Origin: JBCCYM01 sp039190005
GTDB taxonomy: Bacteria; Pseudomonadota; Gammaproteobacteria; UBA12402
Length of the DNA: 64,000 bases
Reading direction: 5' to 3'
Assembly (NCBI GenBank): GCA_039190005.1
Contig: JBCCYM010000003.1
Location: 1 to 64,000, forward strand
The stretch's first letter is position 1, and each line of letters starts with the position of its first letter. The notes beneath the pieces were generated by a model. The model had not been told where the DNA came from, made no database searches, and saw only the letters and a program-made list of their open reading frames with translations. The translations under genes were made by a program, and so were the position numbers. Positions 28,001-36,031 of this stretch are shown piece after piece.

Positions 28001-28587
28001 GGTTTTGGACTTTCACTTACTGTCCCCACAGGTAATTCAGAATCACCGCTTGCGACAACTTTTAATTCTATCGGCACATTTAATTTTACGGTTGAACCCT
28101 GCTGATTGGTCGCGGAAACAATAATAGATGTTACCACATTCTCAGTTTGTTGAGGGACTTTGACATGGAAAACAACTTGACAACTCGTCCCATCCGCCAA
28201 GGCTGCACCACTGCCGCCGTTATTATCAAAACAGGCATTTTCGCTGCCACCATTGGTAATTGTAAATGTCGCGTTGGCATTAGAAGGAAATTCAATACTC
28301 TTTAAGGTAAACGCGGTTGTAGCATTTAAAGAAGATCGCGAATCGCTTTTTTGATTCGTCTGTTGTTCTGAAGATAACGCACTGTTAGCAGCGGATACTT
28401 GACTCGCTTTAACATCAAAAGAAACCACAGCTGTCCCGTTTTCCACAACTGGCTGCGGCATATTAATCTCATATTGAGAGCTTAGCTGTGAACTTTCACT
28501 ACCACTACTATTACTACTGCTATTATGACAACCAGCAACAAAAACAATCGCTAATAATGGTAATATTGATATAAATTTACGAATCAT
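25045..28587 (-). CDS. Large surface lipoprotein with five Ig-like repeats and propeller-like C-terminus
   Basis: A 1180-residue protein with a lipoprotein signal (VFVAGC at residues 15-20), then a Ser/Asn-rich linker. Two beta-rich domains follow (to about 305). Five repeats of about 105 residues occupy roughly 310-835. Each begins with G-[HY]-[FL], continues with a PG-x-x-GTI-x-[VI]-x-N-x-G segment, and has a CP...SC pair before a YxIP-type strand, like choice-of-anchor or Big-type folds. The last ~330 residues (from DTLLIANSS) contain repeated AYxANYDGNNILKC-like strands resembling a YncE-type beta-propeller. Probably an adhesin or surface-layer protein; exact function unknown. Confidence 0.8.
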   Translation of the reverse strand: MIRKFISILPLLAIVFVAGCHNSSSNSSGSESSQLSSQYEINMPQPVVENGTAVVSFDVKASQVSAANSALSSEQQTNQKSDSRSSLNATTAFTLKSIEFPSNANATFTITNGGSENACFDNNGGSGAALADGTSCQVVFHVKVPQQTENVVTSIIVSATNQQGSTVKLNVPIELKVVASGDSELPVGTVSESPKPFLTPGGTTTFVLTNASTTTAINNPSLALSSTLQGYVASSDQTVCGDSASVCGNTLAPEASCCLAFKLNSNTSTSTYLTENAAELANNNNDNDRDMTLGAANIQSPIYPTVNVSPTINGYFEYSLNGLPETSLTLSPGTSGTIKVVNVAGATISGFYLDVDQDFINNNFINPNADNACPISSSGGIELASGESCNIVYSIPQTNEQYYQGNITAHGTDANNKGSAILKVTVPSNEGYFVVAPTSLDNLIPGSKGTIKVTNKGGLTISNVYVAASSFEQFITSGSCPLTSADGIDLAAGESCSLSYLVPSDNTTNITGTINVNGTNAQSVVPISFNVSAEGHFLFSSSRSTFAPGDSGTIELKNTGATSITDISVLSGSLSQFIYCSGGNDCPTDICPNGSSTLIAGGSCTLSYKIPDDSSVALDSHIYANGTNADNSGLGFHYNVVSIGHLDISYSSSPVVLNPGDNGNITVTNDGGEPVDGFYVDTSDFGQFVVESKTTCPLSSSSSEELAVNKSCTVNFKIPSPNPTVLNDTYITANGMSGNDSTTVATKLPVTVVSNMGHFTISSSNNSFIFSSGDSSTITIKNDGGAPITDFKLDVGDIIPTFIKENTCTVDSLASGGSCVVYISIGKGNSGNNVPYTGYFTLTGTSAEDSLTKTQSVRVLRQVDTLLIANSSNIQRCNVDESGDLSSCATLHLDDYGFGSGSSRIAFSVVGAASRLLQVYANQLPSSSGVNWMSFDMDTQPPTLFPTGGGSIIATQSAITSISFNTIDGVNYVYYGQSGQTHLRWCKYNGNPSPEFESCQNTGSNIENPLGIAFYATTSGTTYAYIINGSDYITTCQVESDGQLTSCSGGYNQLNSARKIVIYPQKAISQPGTTAYAYIANYDGNNILKCEINKSSGQIDSSSGCSSAYSFIQNEEYPISITFPYEKNASYAYVLVKDTAANDDKIYKCTLSSNGDFGSCEDETPTNITISNTSADLLLF

Positions 28588-28905
28588 GATTCTACCCCAA
28601 TTTTTATTTTATTTAATTTGTATTTGTAATTTTACTACAAATTGGTTAAAAAATGTCCCTGTTGATTACAGGAGTAAATTACATGCTAAATTTATTAATG
28701 GGAATGATGCTAATTCCATTATACGACAAATCATTCTAAAACAGAGATAACTCAAATCATTGATGAGGTATTTGATTCAAGACCTAATATAGCTTTCAAG
28801 CCTTGTTAAAAACTCTACAAGCAACATGATGATTTCTTAAAAGAGTATTGTGAGAAACATCTGTTTAAACATCGGTGATTGCTGCGCGCTTTTCACGCTT
28901 TAAAC
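28588..28905. other. Intergenic stretch with possible decayed coding DNA
   Basis: Upstream of the large lipoprotein. Short open pieces interrupted by stops occur (TEITQIIDEVFDSRPNIAFK, then YKQHDDFLKEYCEKH), which look like a decayed gene, but I cannot name a family. Confidence 0.3.
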
Positions 28906-28910
28906 TTTAA

Positions 28911-29003
28911 CCCTTCGACTAAGCTCAGGGACCGCCCTTCGACTAGCTCAGGGACCGCACTGCGACAAGCTCAGAAACCAGCTTTCGACAGGCTCAGGGA
29001 TCA
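28911..29003. repeat. CTTCGACAAGCTCAGG-family repeat cluster
   Basis: Four tandem, partly diverged copies of a CTTCGACWAGCTCAGGGACC motif, spaced by 22 to 26 bases. They lie just beyond the 3' end of the mannose isomerase-like gene. Confidence 0.85.
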
Positions 29004-29045
29004 CTTGCGTTTACCTTTTAGTAAATTAGAGATAATTGAATATCT

Positions 29046-29393
29046 TTAACTACGCCCATAATCATCTTCATAACGCGTAATGTCATCTTCGCCTAAATAA
29101 TCCCCACATTGCACTTCAATGACATGTAAAATATCATCACTTTCATTGCTTAAGCGGTGTTTTGCTTGCTGAGGAATATAAATGGATTGATTGCGTTCGA
29201 GTTTTAATGTTTTATCACCACAAACTACTGTTGCCACGCCTTGAACCACCACCCAATGCTCAGCACGATGCTGGTGTGATTGCAGTGATAATTTCGCGCC
29301 AGGTTTGACCATAATATTTTTGACCTGGAAATTATCAGCAAGCATTAAGCTTTCATAATAGCCCCAAGGACGGTTCACTCTTTCGTTACTCAT
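29046..29393 (-). CDS. Cupin, mannose-6-phosphate isomerase type II-like
   Basis: A 115-residue protein equal to the C-terminal isomerase domain of bifunctional ManC/AlgA, without the guanylyltransferase domain. It has the family start RPWGYYE, the metal-binding cupin residues in LQSHQHRAEHWVVVQG (about 37-52), and IYIPQQAKHRL near 80. The ending GDYLGEDDITRYEDDYGR is typical. It should interconvert mannose-6-phosphate and fructose-6-phosphate, feeding GDP-sugar synthesis, unless it only binds sugars. It stands alone between repeat clusters. Confidence 0.88.
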   Translation of the reverse strand: MSNERVNRPWGYYESLMLADNFQVKNIMVKPGAKLSLQSHQHRAEHWVVVQGVATVVCGDKTLKLERNQSIYIPQQAKHRLSNESDDILHVIEVQCGDYLGEDDITRYEDDYGRS

Positions 29394-29430
29394 TGTTTAC
29401 TCCTAATTATTAACTTACTTAAAAGGCTTA

Positions 29431-29527
29431 TTGAAATCTGAACTTTTTGTAATGTTTCAAGCAGTTATACTGCTTGAAATAACTGGATTCCCGCTTTCGC
29501 GGGAATGACGAATAGACCAGATTTCAA
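29431..29527. mobile_element. 97-bp MITE-like element
   Basis: It is bounded by TTGAAATCTG (29431-29440) and CAGATTTCAA (29518-29527), an exact 10-bp terminal inverted repeat. Inside are a perfect 11-bp palindrome TTTCAAGCAGT-TAT-ACTGCTTGAAA (29455-29479) and the GGATTCCCGC/GCGGGAATGAC hairpin. A related copy is at about 30973-31063. No coding capacity. Confidence 0.7.
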
Positions 29528-29560
29528 CATTCGTTTAAAACTTCATTTTAGATGCCCATC

Positions 29561-29600
29561 GACCCTTCGACAAGCTCAGGGCAAGCAGGCTCAGGGACCA
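29561..29600. repeat. CTTCGACAAGCTCAGG-family repeat
   Basis: One CCCTTCGACAAGCTCAGGGC copy followed by AAGCAGGCTCAGGGACC. The same composite occurs at 20261-20318. Confidence 0.85.
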
Positions 29601-29687
29601 TCTTTATAATAAACTTAGGAACCATTATAAATCATTGACCCGATAAAGAAACCATACTATCCTATTTTTTTAGCAAAAAATACGATA

Positions 29688-30866
29688 ATGAAACAAAAAA
29701 CAACTATTCTGCTCTATATACCCGCTCTATTAATAGGGTCTTACTGGGGATATGTAAAAGTCGCTTTGCCGGTGGTTCCAAGCCTTACCCAGGTGTTTAG
29801 TATACCTGAAAGTACTATTCATCGCATTTTATCGTTGGCATTCTTTCTCTCCGGACTCTCCGGGTTGATATGGGGTGCCATTATTGATTATATGTATATT
29901 AAACGTTTTATTATCATGATCACCTTGCTTGGCATGATTATATTATCTATTTCAGCAGTTAGTAATCATTTTTTACTTTGGTCAACATGTTATGTCTTCG
30001 GCGCGATTCTGCTAAGTGGTCTGTTAGTCTGTTCACGCAGTTTTGTCATGTTATACTTAGAAAAAGATAATCATATCAAAAAAGCGTTTTCAATCATGGT
30101 ATTCGGCGCCTACCTTTCCGCCTTTTTGGCGCCATTTATTAGCGGTTGGACAACAACATTGTTAAATTGGCATTATGCTTTTCTTGTCATCCCGATAATG
30201 TTGCTCATATTATTGATCTTATCGCTTCGATTAGGGCCACAGCTTAAAGCGCCTGTTGGCAGCTTAAATATTGTAAATAATATAAGCTACATGTTACACT
30301 GCGTAAATGAAAAGACAATTCGCAAACTCCTCATCATGTGCAGTGCCACAGCCGCCATCTTGCAAAGTTATTACATCGCGATACCATTCTGGTTAGTGTC
30401 ACAATATCATATTAAAGCACATAATCTCGCTTATTATTTATTAGCAATGCTGACACCAGGCTTATTAACACCGCTGATCATGCCGATGTTGATGGAAAAA
30501 TTTTCCGAAAAAACGCTTTGTGTGTATTCCGCGATCAGTCTGATACTTGCCGGTTTACTTGCTTCTATATTCTCAGTGTCGCGCCATTTACCCAGCTGGA
30601 TATGGTTAACGCCGGGCATATTGATTAGTTTAGGCACGGTCATCCTATTACCCATTGTGTCACTGCATATTATGAAACGCAGTGAAGGACGATATAGTAT
30701 CGCCTCCAGTTTATTAAGCGTTGTGTCTTATGTATCAGGTGGTATTGGTATTTATATTACCTCTTATATCACGCTACACACATTTTATCGAGAAGCGATA
30801 TTTATTGTATTGGCGACAATCGCAACGATTTACTTGCTGATAAATCTTAGAGCTGAGCTGAACTGA
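29688..30866 (+). CDS. MFS transporter, Bcr/CflA-like
   Basis: A 392-residue protein with twelve predicted helices. The start region (VKVALPVVPSLTQVFSIPESTIHRILSLAFFLSGLSGLIWG) resembles the Bcr/CflA drug-exporter family, although the usual D-xYxPA start and the full motif A after helix 2 (here AIIDYMYIKRF) are weak. No strong ribosome site precedes the ATG. Export of a drug or metabolite is the family expectation; the substrate is unknown. Confidence 0.75.
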   Translation: MKQKTTILLYIPALLIGSYWGYVKVALPVVPSLTQVFSIPESTIHRILSLAFFLSGLSGLIWGAIIDYMYIKRFIIMITLLGMIILSISAVSNHFLLWSTCYVFGAILLSGLLVCSRSFVMLYLEKDNHIKKAFSIMVFGAYLSAFLAPFISGWTTTLLNWHYAFLVIPIMLLILLILSLRLGPQLKAPVGSLNIVNNISYMLHCVNEKTIRKLLIMCSATAAILQSYYIAIPFWLVSQYHIKAHNLAYYLLAMLTPGLLTPLIMPMLMEKFSEKTLCVYSAISLILAGLLASIFSVSRHLPSWIWLTPGILISLGTVILLPIVSLHIMKRSEGRYSIASSLLSVVSYVSGGIGIYITSYITLHTFYREAIFIVLATIATIYLLINLRAELN

Positions 30867-30972
30867 ACTAAATTCAACCACAAGACATTAATACCTTTAA
30901 AAATCAATTATTTATCAAATAAAACGAGATATTATCCAAAGTCCTTAGTGGGAAATCTAAATTATTTTAGTA

Positions 30973-31063
30973 TTTCAAGCAATGTAACTCTTGAAATAAC
31001 TGGATTCCCGCCCTTCGACAAGCTCAGGGACCTCCTTCATGGGGATGACGAATTTGCCAGATT
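30973..31063. mobile_element. MITE-like copy interrupted by a CTTCGACAAGCTCAGG repeat
   Basis: The order TTTCAAGCA...TTGAAATAACTGGATTCCCG, then GGGGATGACGAAT, then CCAGATTGCAACA matches the 97-bp element at 29431. The hairpin loop, however, is replaced by CCCTTCGACAAGCTCAGGGACC (31011-31032). This shows one repeat family inserted into or converted with another. Confidence 0.65.
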
Positions 31064-31105
31064 GCAACAGTCCCTTAGTATAGTTTTGCAGTTAAACACA
31101 TTAAA

Positions 31106-31133
31106 ATGACAATGCCACTTGTGTTAGTATAAT
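31106..31133 (+). promoter_or_regulatory. Promoter of the tRNA-fMet/rimP-nusA-infB operon
   Basis: ATGACA (31106-31111), a 16-base spacer and a perfect TATAAT (31128-31133). The predicted start is about 24 bases before the tRNA. This matches the metY-led operon of enterobacteria. Confidence 0.7.
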
Positions 31134-31163
31134 TTTTACGCTAATATGTACACCTGATGTTGA

Positions 31164-31240
<77 letters not shown>

Positions 31241-31260
31241 AATTGATGATATTGAGATAT

Positions 31261-31284
31261 AAAAACCCCGTTTGGGGTTTTTTT
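31261..31284 (+). terminator. Rho-independent terminator after tRNA-fMet
   Basis: AAAACCCC-GTTT-GGGGTTTTTTTT: an 8-bp stem, four-base loop and run of eight T. It lies between metY and rimP, so downstream genes are reached by read-through or a further promoter, as in E. coli. Confidence 0.9.
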
Positions 31285-31314
31285 TGTGAAATGTGAGTGT
31301 AATACGATTTCAAC

Positions 31315-31812
31315 ATGATGAGTATGACAATAGGATTAAATAAATGGCAAAAACTGTTAAATGAGGCATTCGCTTCGCCAGTTATGTCAATGGGATACCA
31401 ATATGTCGGCTGCGAATATCTGGCACAGTCGCGTCGTCCGATTATTCGTGTTTATATCGACAAAGCTAACGGTATCACCCTTGAAGATTGCGGCGCCGTC
31501 AGTCAACAGCTTAACGCCCTACTCAGCGTTGAATCACTCATTTCCGGCATGTATACCCTGGAAGTATCATCGCCCGGCATTGAACGTTTATTGTTTACTT
31601 CGGAACAATTTAAGACGTTTATAGGTCAACAAATCTCAGTGCGTTTACATAGTTCATTATCAGGAAGACGGAATTTTACCGGCATATTAACATCGGTTGG
31701 GAATGATGATATCACCTTAGGTTTGAACAATGAAACCATGGATATTCCACTATCGATAATTGCCAAAGCTAAACTGGTTACTACATTTAAAGGGGAACAA
31801 AATGAGCATTAA
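31315..31812 (+). CDS. rimP: Ribosome maturation factor RimP
   Basis: A 165-residue protein that binds the 30S subunit during late assembly. Family features are YVGCEYL near residue 27, RPIIRVYIDKANGITLEDC (about 36-55), and LEVSSPGIERLL (about 81-92), with a C-terminal SH3-like domain. ATG at 31315 or 31318 can both serve. It overlaps nusA by 11 bases, the classic arrangement. Confidence 0.94.
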   Translation: MMSMTIGLNKWQKLLNEAFASPVMSMGYQYVGCEYLAQSRRPIIRVYIDKANGITLEDCGAVSQQLNALLSVESLISGMYTLEVSSPGIERLLFTSEQFKTFIGQQISVRLHSSLSGRRNFTGILTSVGNDDITLGLNNETMDIPLSIIAKAKLVTTFKGEQNEH

Positions 31813-33295
31813 TCAAGAAGCATTGCAAATGATTGAAATTGTCGCCAATGAAAAAGACATTCCATTGGAGGATATTTTTAACGCTTTAGAAACAGCATTG
31901 TCTGCCGCGATCAGCAAACGGATGCAATATAATGCTCGCGTAGTTGTCAATCGCCAGACCGGTGATTACAGTGTATTTCGTCGCTGGCAGGTTGTCGAAA
32001 GCATGGCGCATACGGGGATTAATGATAATTTAGACCATCCTGCCGCTTTCAACCCTGAATTACATATTATCCTCGCCGACGCCAAAGAAATCGATAATGA
32101 ACTTGAAGTCGGTGATTTTGTTGAAGAAACTGTGGAAGCCATCGATTTAGGCCGTATCGCCGCACAAACCGCTAAACAGGTGATTTTACAAAAAGTTCGC
32201 GAATCAGAACGGCATCAAGTCACCGAAGCCTATCAGGATTCTGTGGGTAAAATTATCAGTGGCACAGTGAAGCGCGTCACCCGTGACGCGGTCATTCTGG
32301 AGTTAGCCGATAACGCCGAAGCGGTGCTGCCTCGTGAAGAAATGCTGCCTAAAGAAGCGGTTAGAATCAATGACCGTCTAAGAGCTTACCTCTATGATAT
32401 TCGCCCTGAAGCCAAAGGGCCACAGCTTTTTGTCAGTCGCGCCTGTAACGAAATGTTGGCCGAACTGTTTACCATTGAAGTACCGGAAATTAATGAAGAA
32501 ATTATTGAAATCAAAGCGGTAGCCCGTGATCCTGGTTCTCGCGCTAAGATCGCGGTAAAAACCAATGATGGCCGTATTGATCCAATTGGCGCTTGTATTG
32601 GAATGCGTGGCGCGCGTGTTCAGGCGGTATCCTCCGAATTAGGTGGTGAACGTGTTGATGTCATTTTATGGGATGATAATCCCGCTCAATTTGTCATTAA
32701 CGCCATGGTACCCGCTGAAGTCGCCTCGATCTTTGTTGATGAAGATAAACGCACCATGGATATCGCTGTTGAAGAAAGCCAATTATCACAAGCGATTGGT
32801 CGCAGTGGTCAGAATATACGTCTGGCCAGTAAATTATCCGACTGGACATTAAATGTGATGACAACCGATGATTTGCGCGCCAAACAAGAAAAAGAAGAAT
32901 CGACAACAACCACATTCTTCATCAATAATCTTGATATTGATGAAGAAATGGCAAAAGTTTTGGTGGAAGAAGGTTTTACTAATCTCGAAGAAATCGCTTA
33001 TGTCGACAAATCAGAATTATTGGCTATTGAAGGTTTTGATGACGAAATTGTTGATGAATTACAAGCGCGCGCCAAAGAAAAAATTGAGCAACAAGGTCAT
33101 CATAAACCAGCGGCTGACCTAATCAATATGAATGGGATGGATAGTGATTTAGCTTATTTATTGGCGAGCAAAGGCATTGTAACAATGGATGATTTGGCTG
33201 AACAATCCGTAGATGATTTACTGGAAATTACAAATTTGAATGAAGAACGCGCGGCAAAACTTATTATGACAGCGCGCGAACCGTGGTTCAAATAA
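31802..33295 (+). CDS. nusA: Transcription termination/antitermination factor NusA
   Basis: A 497-residue NusA with the N-terminal RNA polymerase-binding domain, an S1 domain (about 135-200), two KH domains (GACIGMRGARVQAVSSELGGERVD near 265; AIGRSGQNIRLASKL near 335) and two C-terminal acidic repeats typical of gammaproteobacteria. The open frame reaches back to 31760, but ATG 31802 (MSINQEALQ) is preceded by AAAGGGGAA and fits the family start. Confidence 0.96.
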   Translation: MSINQEALQMIEIVANEKDIPLEDIFNALETALSAAISKRMQYNARVVVNRQTGDYSVFRRWQVVESMAHTGINDNLDHPAAFNPELHIILADAKEIDNELEVGDFVEETVEAIDLGRIAAQTAKQVILQKVRESERHQVTEAYQDSVGKIISGTVKRVTRDAVILELADNAEAVLPREEMLPKEAVRINDRLRAYLYDIRPEAKGPQLFVSRACNEMLAELFTIEVPEINEEIIEIKAVARDPGSRAKIAVKTNDGRIDPIGACIGMRGARVQAVSSELGGERVDVILWDDNPAQFVINAMVPAEVASIFVDEDKRTMDIAVEESQLSQAIGRSGQNIRLASKLSDWTLNVMTTDDLRAKQEKEESTTTTFFINNLDIDEEMAKVLVEEGFTNLEEIAYVDKSELLAIEGFDDEIVDELQARAKEKIEQQGHHKPAADLINMNGMDSDLAYLLASKGIVTMDDLAEQSVDDLLEITNLNEERAAKLIMTAREPWFK

Positions 33296-33322
33296 GCATC
33301 CATAGAAAGTAGGTATACCATT

Positions 33323-35665
33323 ATGTCTGAAAGACAAGAAGACAACAATACGCCTAAAAAAATGACCTTACGTCGTAAAAGCACAGGCACGCTTAAAGTA
33401 AAAAGCAATAAAACGGCAAGTAAAAAAACCATTAATATCGAAGTTCGGAAAAGACGCAGTTTTACCAAACAAACCGTAAAACCAAGCGCGGAGAAAGTCT
33501 CACCCAGCACAACAACTCAAACGCAACAAGACAAACCCATCACAACAATAAAAGCGCCGCAAATTGTTGACATGACCCCTAAGACAAGAAAAGTCAAAGC
33601 GGCATCAAGCAAAAAAGAAGCAGCCAAAGCTACAGAAACCGACAGCAAAAAAACAGAAAAACCCACAAAAGATAAAGATAGCGGCACCAAACTAAAACCT
33701 AAAAAAGCAAGCGCGAAAGTGCAGCAAGAAGAAAAAGAGAGCCGTGATAATCGGTCTGGAAAAAAATCTAAACTGCATCTTGAAAAGCGCCGTCAAAACC
33801 GACCCATTGATATCGAAAATGAAGATGGTGATGTCGCGAGATACGGACGTAAATCAAAAACACATAAGCCCGCCGCGATCACCCAAGCTTTTGAAAAACC
33901 GGTTGAAAGCAAAATTATTGATGTAGCCATTCCTGAGAGCATCTCTGTTGCTAACTTAGCAAAAAAAATGTTCATCAAACCCGCTGAAGTTATTCGCACC
34001 ATGATGAAATTGGGCGTTATGGCAACCATCAACCAAGTTATTGACCGCGATACTGCCAGCATTATTGTCGAAGAAATGGGGCATAAACCGGTTGAACAAA
34101 ATGAATATGATATTGAAGAATCACTTAAAGAAGAATTAAGCCATCAAGGCAAAGAAACAACCCGCCCGCCTGTCGTGACTATTATGGGACACGTTGACCA
34201 TGGTAAAACCACCCTGCTCGATTATATTCGTCGCACTAAAGTCGCTGCCAGTGAAGCCGGTGGTATTACCCAGCACATTGGTGCTTATCATGTTGAAACT
34301 GACAAAGGCGTGATTACATTTCTTGACACACCAGGTCATGAAGCATTTACGGCAATGCGCGCCCGTGGCGCCAAATCGACGGATATTGTTATCCTGGTAG
34401 TCGCCGCTGATGATGGTGTCATGCCGCAAACCATAGAAGCTATTCAACATGCTAAAGCGGCAGAAGTACCGATTATTGTTGCCGTAAATAAAATTGATAA
34501 ACCGGAAGCAAAACCTGATAATATTCGCAGTGAATTATCACAACATGAACTGGTTCCTGAAGACTGGGGTGGCGACACCATGTTTCTTGATATTTCGGCA
34601 AAACATGGTAAAAACATTGATGAATTATTGGATTTAGTCTTATTACAAGCTGAAGTACTTGAACTGAAAGCGGTTGAAGACGCGCCGGCAAAAGGTGTTG
34701 TTGTCGAAGCGCAAATGGATAAACGTCGTGGCGCGGTAACGACCATGCTAGTGCAAGAAGGTACGCTCAATAAAGGTGATATTCTCCTCGCTGGTTTACA
34801 GTACGGCAAAATCCGAGCAATGATGGATGAAACTGGCAAATCCATCACTACCGCGGGTCCTTCTATACCCGTTGAAATACTAGGTTTACCCGGTGCGCCC
34901 AAAGCTGGTGACGCAGCGATGGTGATCAACAACGAGCGTCGCGCTCGGGAAGTGGCATTATTTCGTCAAGGCAAATATCGCGAAGTACGATTAGCGCAAA
35001 AAGCGATATCCTTGGATAATTTATTTAGCGATTTAAAATCCGGCGATGTCGCCACGTTAAATGTTATTTTAAAAGCCAATGTGCAAGGGTCGGTGGAAGC
35101 TTTATCCGATTCATTAAAGAAACTTTCAACCGATGAAGTGCAGGTAAAAATTATTGCCGGCGCGGTAGGTGGCATTACGGAATCAGACGTCCATCTTGCC
35201 TTAGCCTCAAAAGCGATCATTATTGGTTTTAACGTTCGCGCAGAACCAAACGCTCGACGCTTAATTGAAAAAGAAGGCGTCGATGTGCGCTACCACAGTA
35301 TTATTTATAAAGTTGTTGATGAGGTCAAACAAGCATTAAGCGGCATGCTCAAACCAGAAGTTAAAGAAGAAATCACCGGTATTGCTGAAGTACGAGAGGT
35401 TTTCCGCGTAGCTAAAATTGGTGCGGTTGCCGGTTGTATGGTCATAGAAGGCATGGTCAAACGCGGCAAACCCATTCGGGTATTAAGAGATAATGTTGTG
35501 ATTTACGAAGGTGAACTGGAATCATTACGCCGGATTAAAGAAGATGTGAACGAAGTGCGCACCAATACTGAATGCGGCATTGGCGTTAAAAATTATAATG
35601 ACATCAAAATCGGTGATCTCATCGAAGTCTACGATGTCGTCACCATTAAACGCACCTTGTCATAA
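33323..35665 (+). CDS. infB: Translation initiation factor IF-2
   Basis: A 780-residue GTPase that places fMet-tRNA on the 30S subunit. The N-terminal ~245 residues are Lys/Thr-rich and low in complexity, with a short IF2_N module. The G domain carries GHVDHGKTTLLD (near residue 291), DTPGHEAF (near 337) and NKIDK (near 391). C-terminal domains II-IV follow. It is shorter than the E. coli protein (890) because of its reduced N-terminal region. Confidence 0.97.
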   Translation: MSERQEDNNTPKKMTLRRKSTGTLKVKSNKTASKKTINIEVRKRRSFTKQTVKPSAEKVSPSTTTQTQQDKPITTIKAPQIVDMTPKTRKVKAASSKKEAAKATETDSKKTEKPTKDKDSGTKLKPKKASAKVQQEEKESRDNRSGKKSKLHLEKRRQNRPIDIENEDGDVARYGRKSKTHKPAAITQAFEKPVESKIIDVAIPESISVANLAKKMFIKPAEVIRTMMKLGVMATINQVIDRDTASIIVEEMGHKPVEQNEYDIEESLKEELSHQGKETTRPPVVTIMGHVDHGKTTLLDYIRRTKVAASEAGGITQHIGAYHVETDKGVITFLDTPGHEAFTAMRARGAKSTDIVILVVAADDGVMPQTIEAIQHAKAAEVPIIVAVNKIDKPEAKPDNIRSELSQHELVPEDWGGDTMFLDISAKHGKNIDELLDLVLLQAEVLELKAVEDAPAKGVVVEAQMDKRRGAVTTMLVQEGTLNKGDILLAGLQYGKIRAMMDETGKSITTAGPSIPVEILGLPGAPKAGDAAMVINNERRAREVALFRQGKYREVRLAQKAISLDNLFSDLKSGDVATLNVILKANVQGSVEALSDSLKKLSTDEVQVKIIAGAVGGITESDVHLALASKAIIIGFNVRAEPNARRLIEKEGVDVRYHSIIYKVVDEVKQALSGMLKPEVKEEITGIAEVREVFRVAKIGAVAGCMVIEGMVKRGKPIRVLRDNVVIYEGELESLRRIKEDVNEVRTNTECGIGVKNYNDIKIGDLIEVYDVVTIKRTLS

Positions 35666-35677
35666 GCGGCAAATACT

Positions 35678-36031
35678 ATGGCAAAACCAAACCGAATGTA
35701 TCGTATCGCCGATCTCATACAAATAGAATTGGCAAAACTGATTCAAAATGAACTCAAAGACCCGCGCGTAGGTATGGTGACACTGACAGGTGTGGAAGTT
35801 TCTTCTGATTTGGCGCACGCCAAAATTTACTTTAATGTTCACGATGAAACACATCATAAACATGACGCTTTGAATGGTCTGAATCATGCCGCGGGTTTTC
35901 TTCGTCGCCGACTTGCCAGTCTAATTGATCTACGCAACACACCCGCCTTACATTTCCATTATGACGACACCTTAACAAAGGCGCGACAAATCGATAAATT
36001 ACTCGATGATATTAATACGCTAGATTCATGA
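35678..36031 (+). CDS. rbfA: Ribosome-binding factor A
   Basis: A 117-residue KH-fold protein needed for 16S rRNA 5'-end maturation and cold growth. Family motifs are RMYRIADLIQIELAKLIQNELKDPRVG at the N-terminus, VSSDLAHAKIYF (about 47-58) and FHYDDTLTKARQIDKLL near the end. It overlaps truB by four bases. Confidence 0.94.
   Translation: MAKPNRMYRIADLIQIELAKLIQNELKDPRVGMVTLTGVEVSSDLAHAKIYFNVHDETHHKHDALNGLNHAAGFLRRRLASLIDLRNTPALHFHYDDTLTKARQIDKLLDDINTLDS

Noticed and set aside
34444..34932. 162-residue frame antisense to infB
   Set aside because: Shadow of the conserved IF-2 G domain codon pattern; no independent signal.
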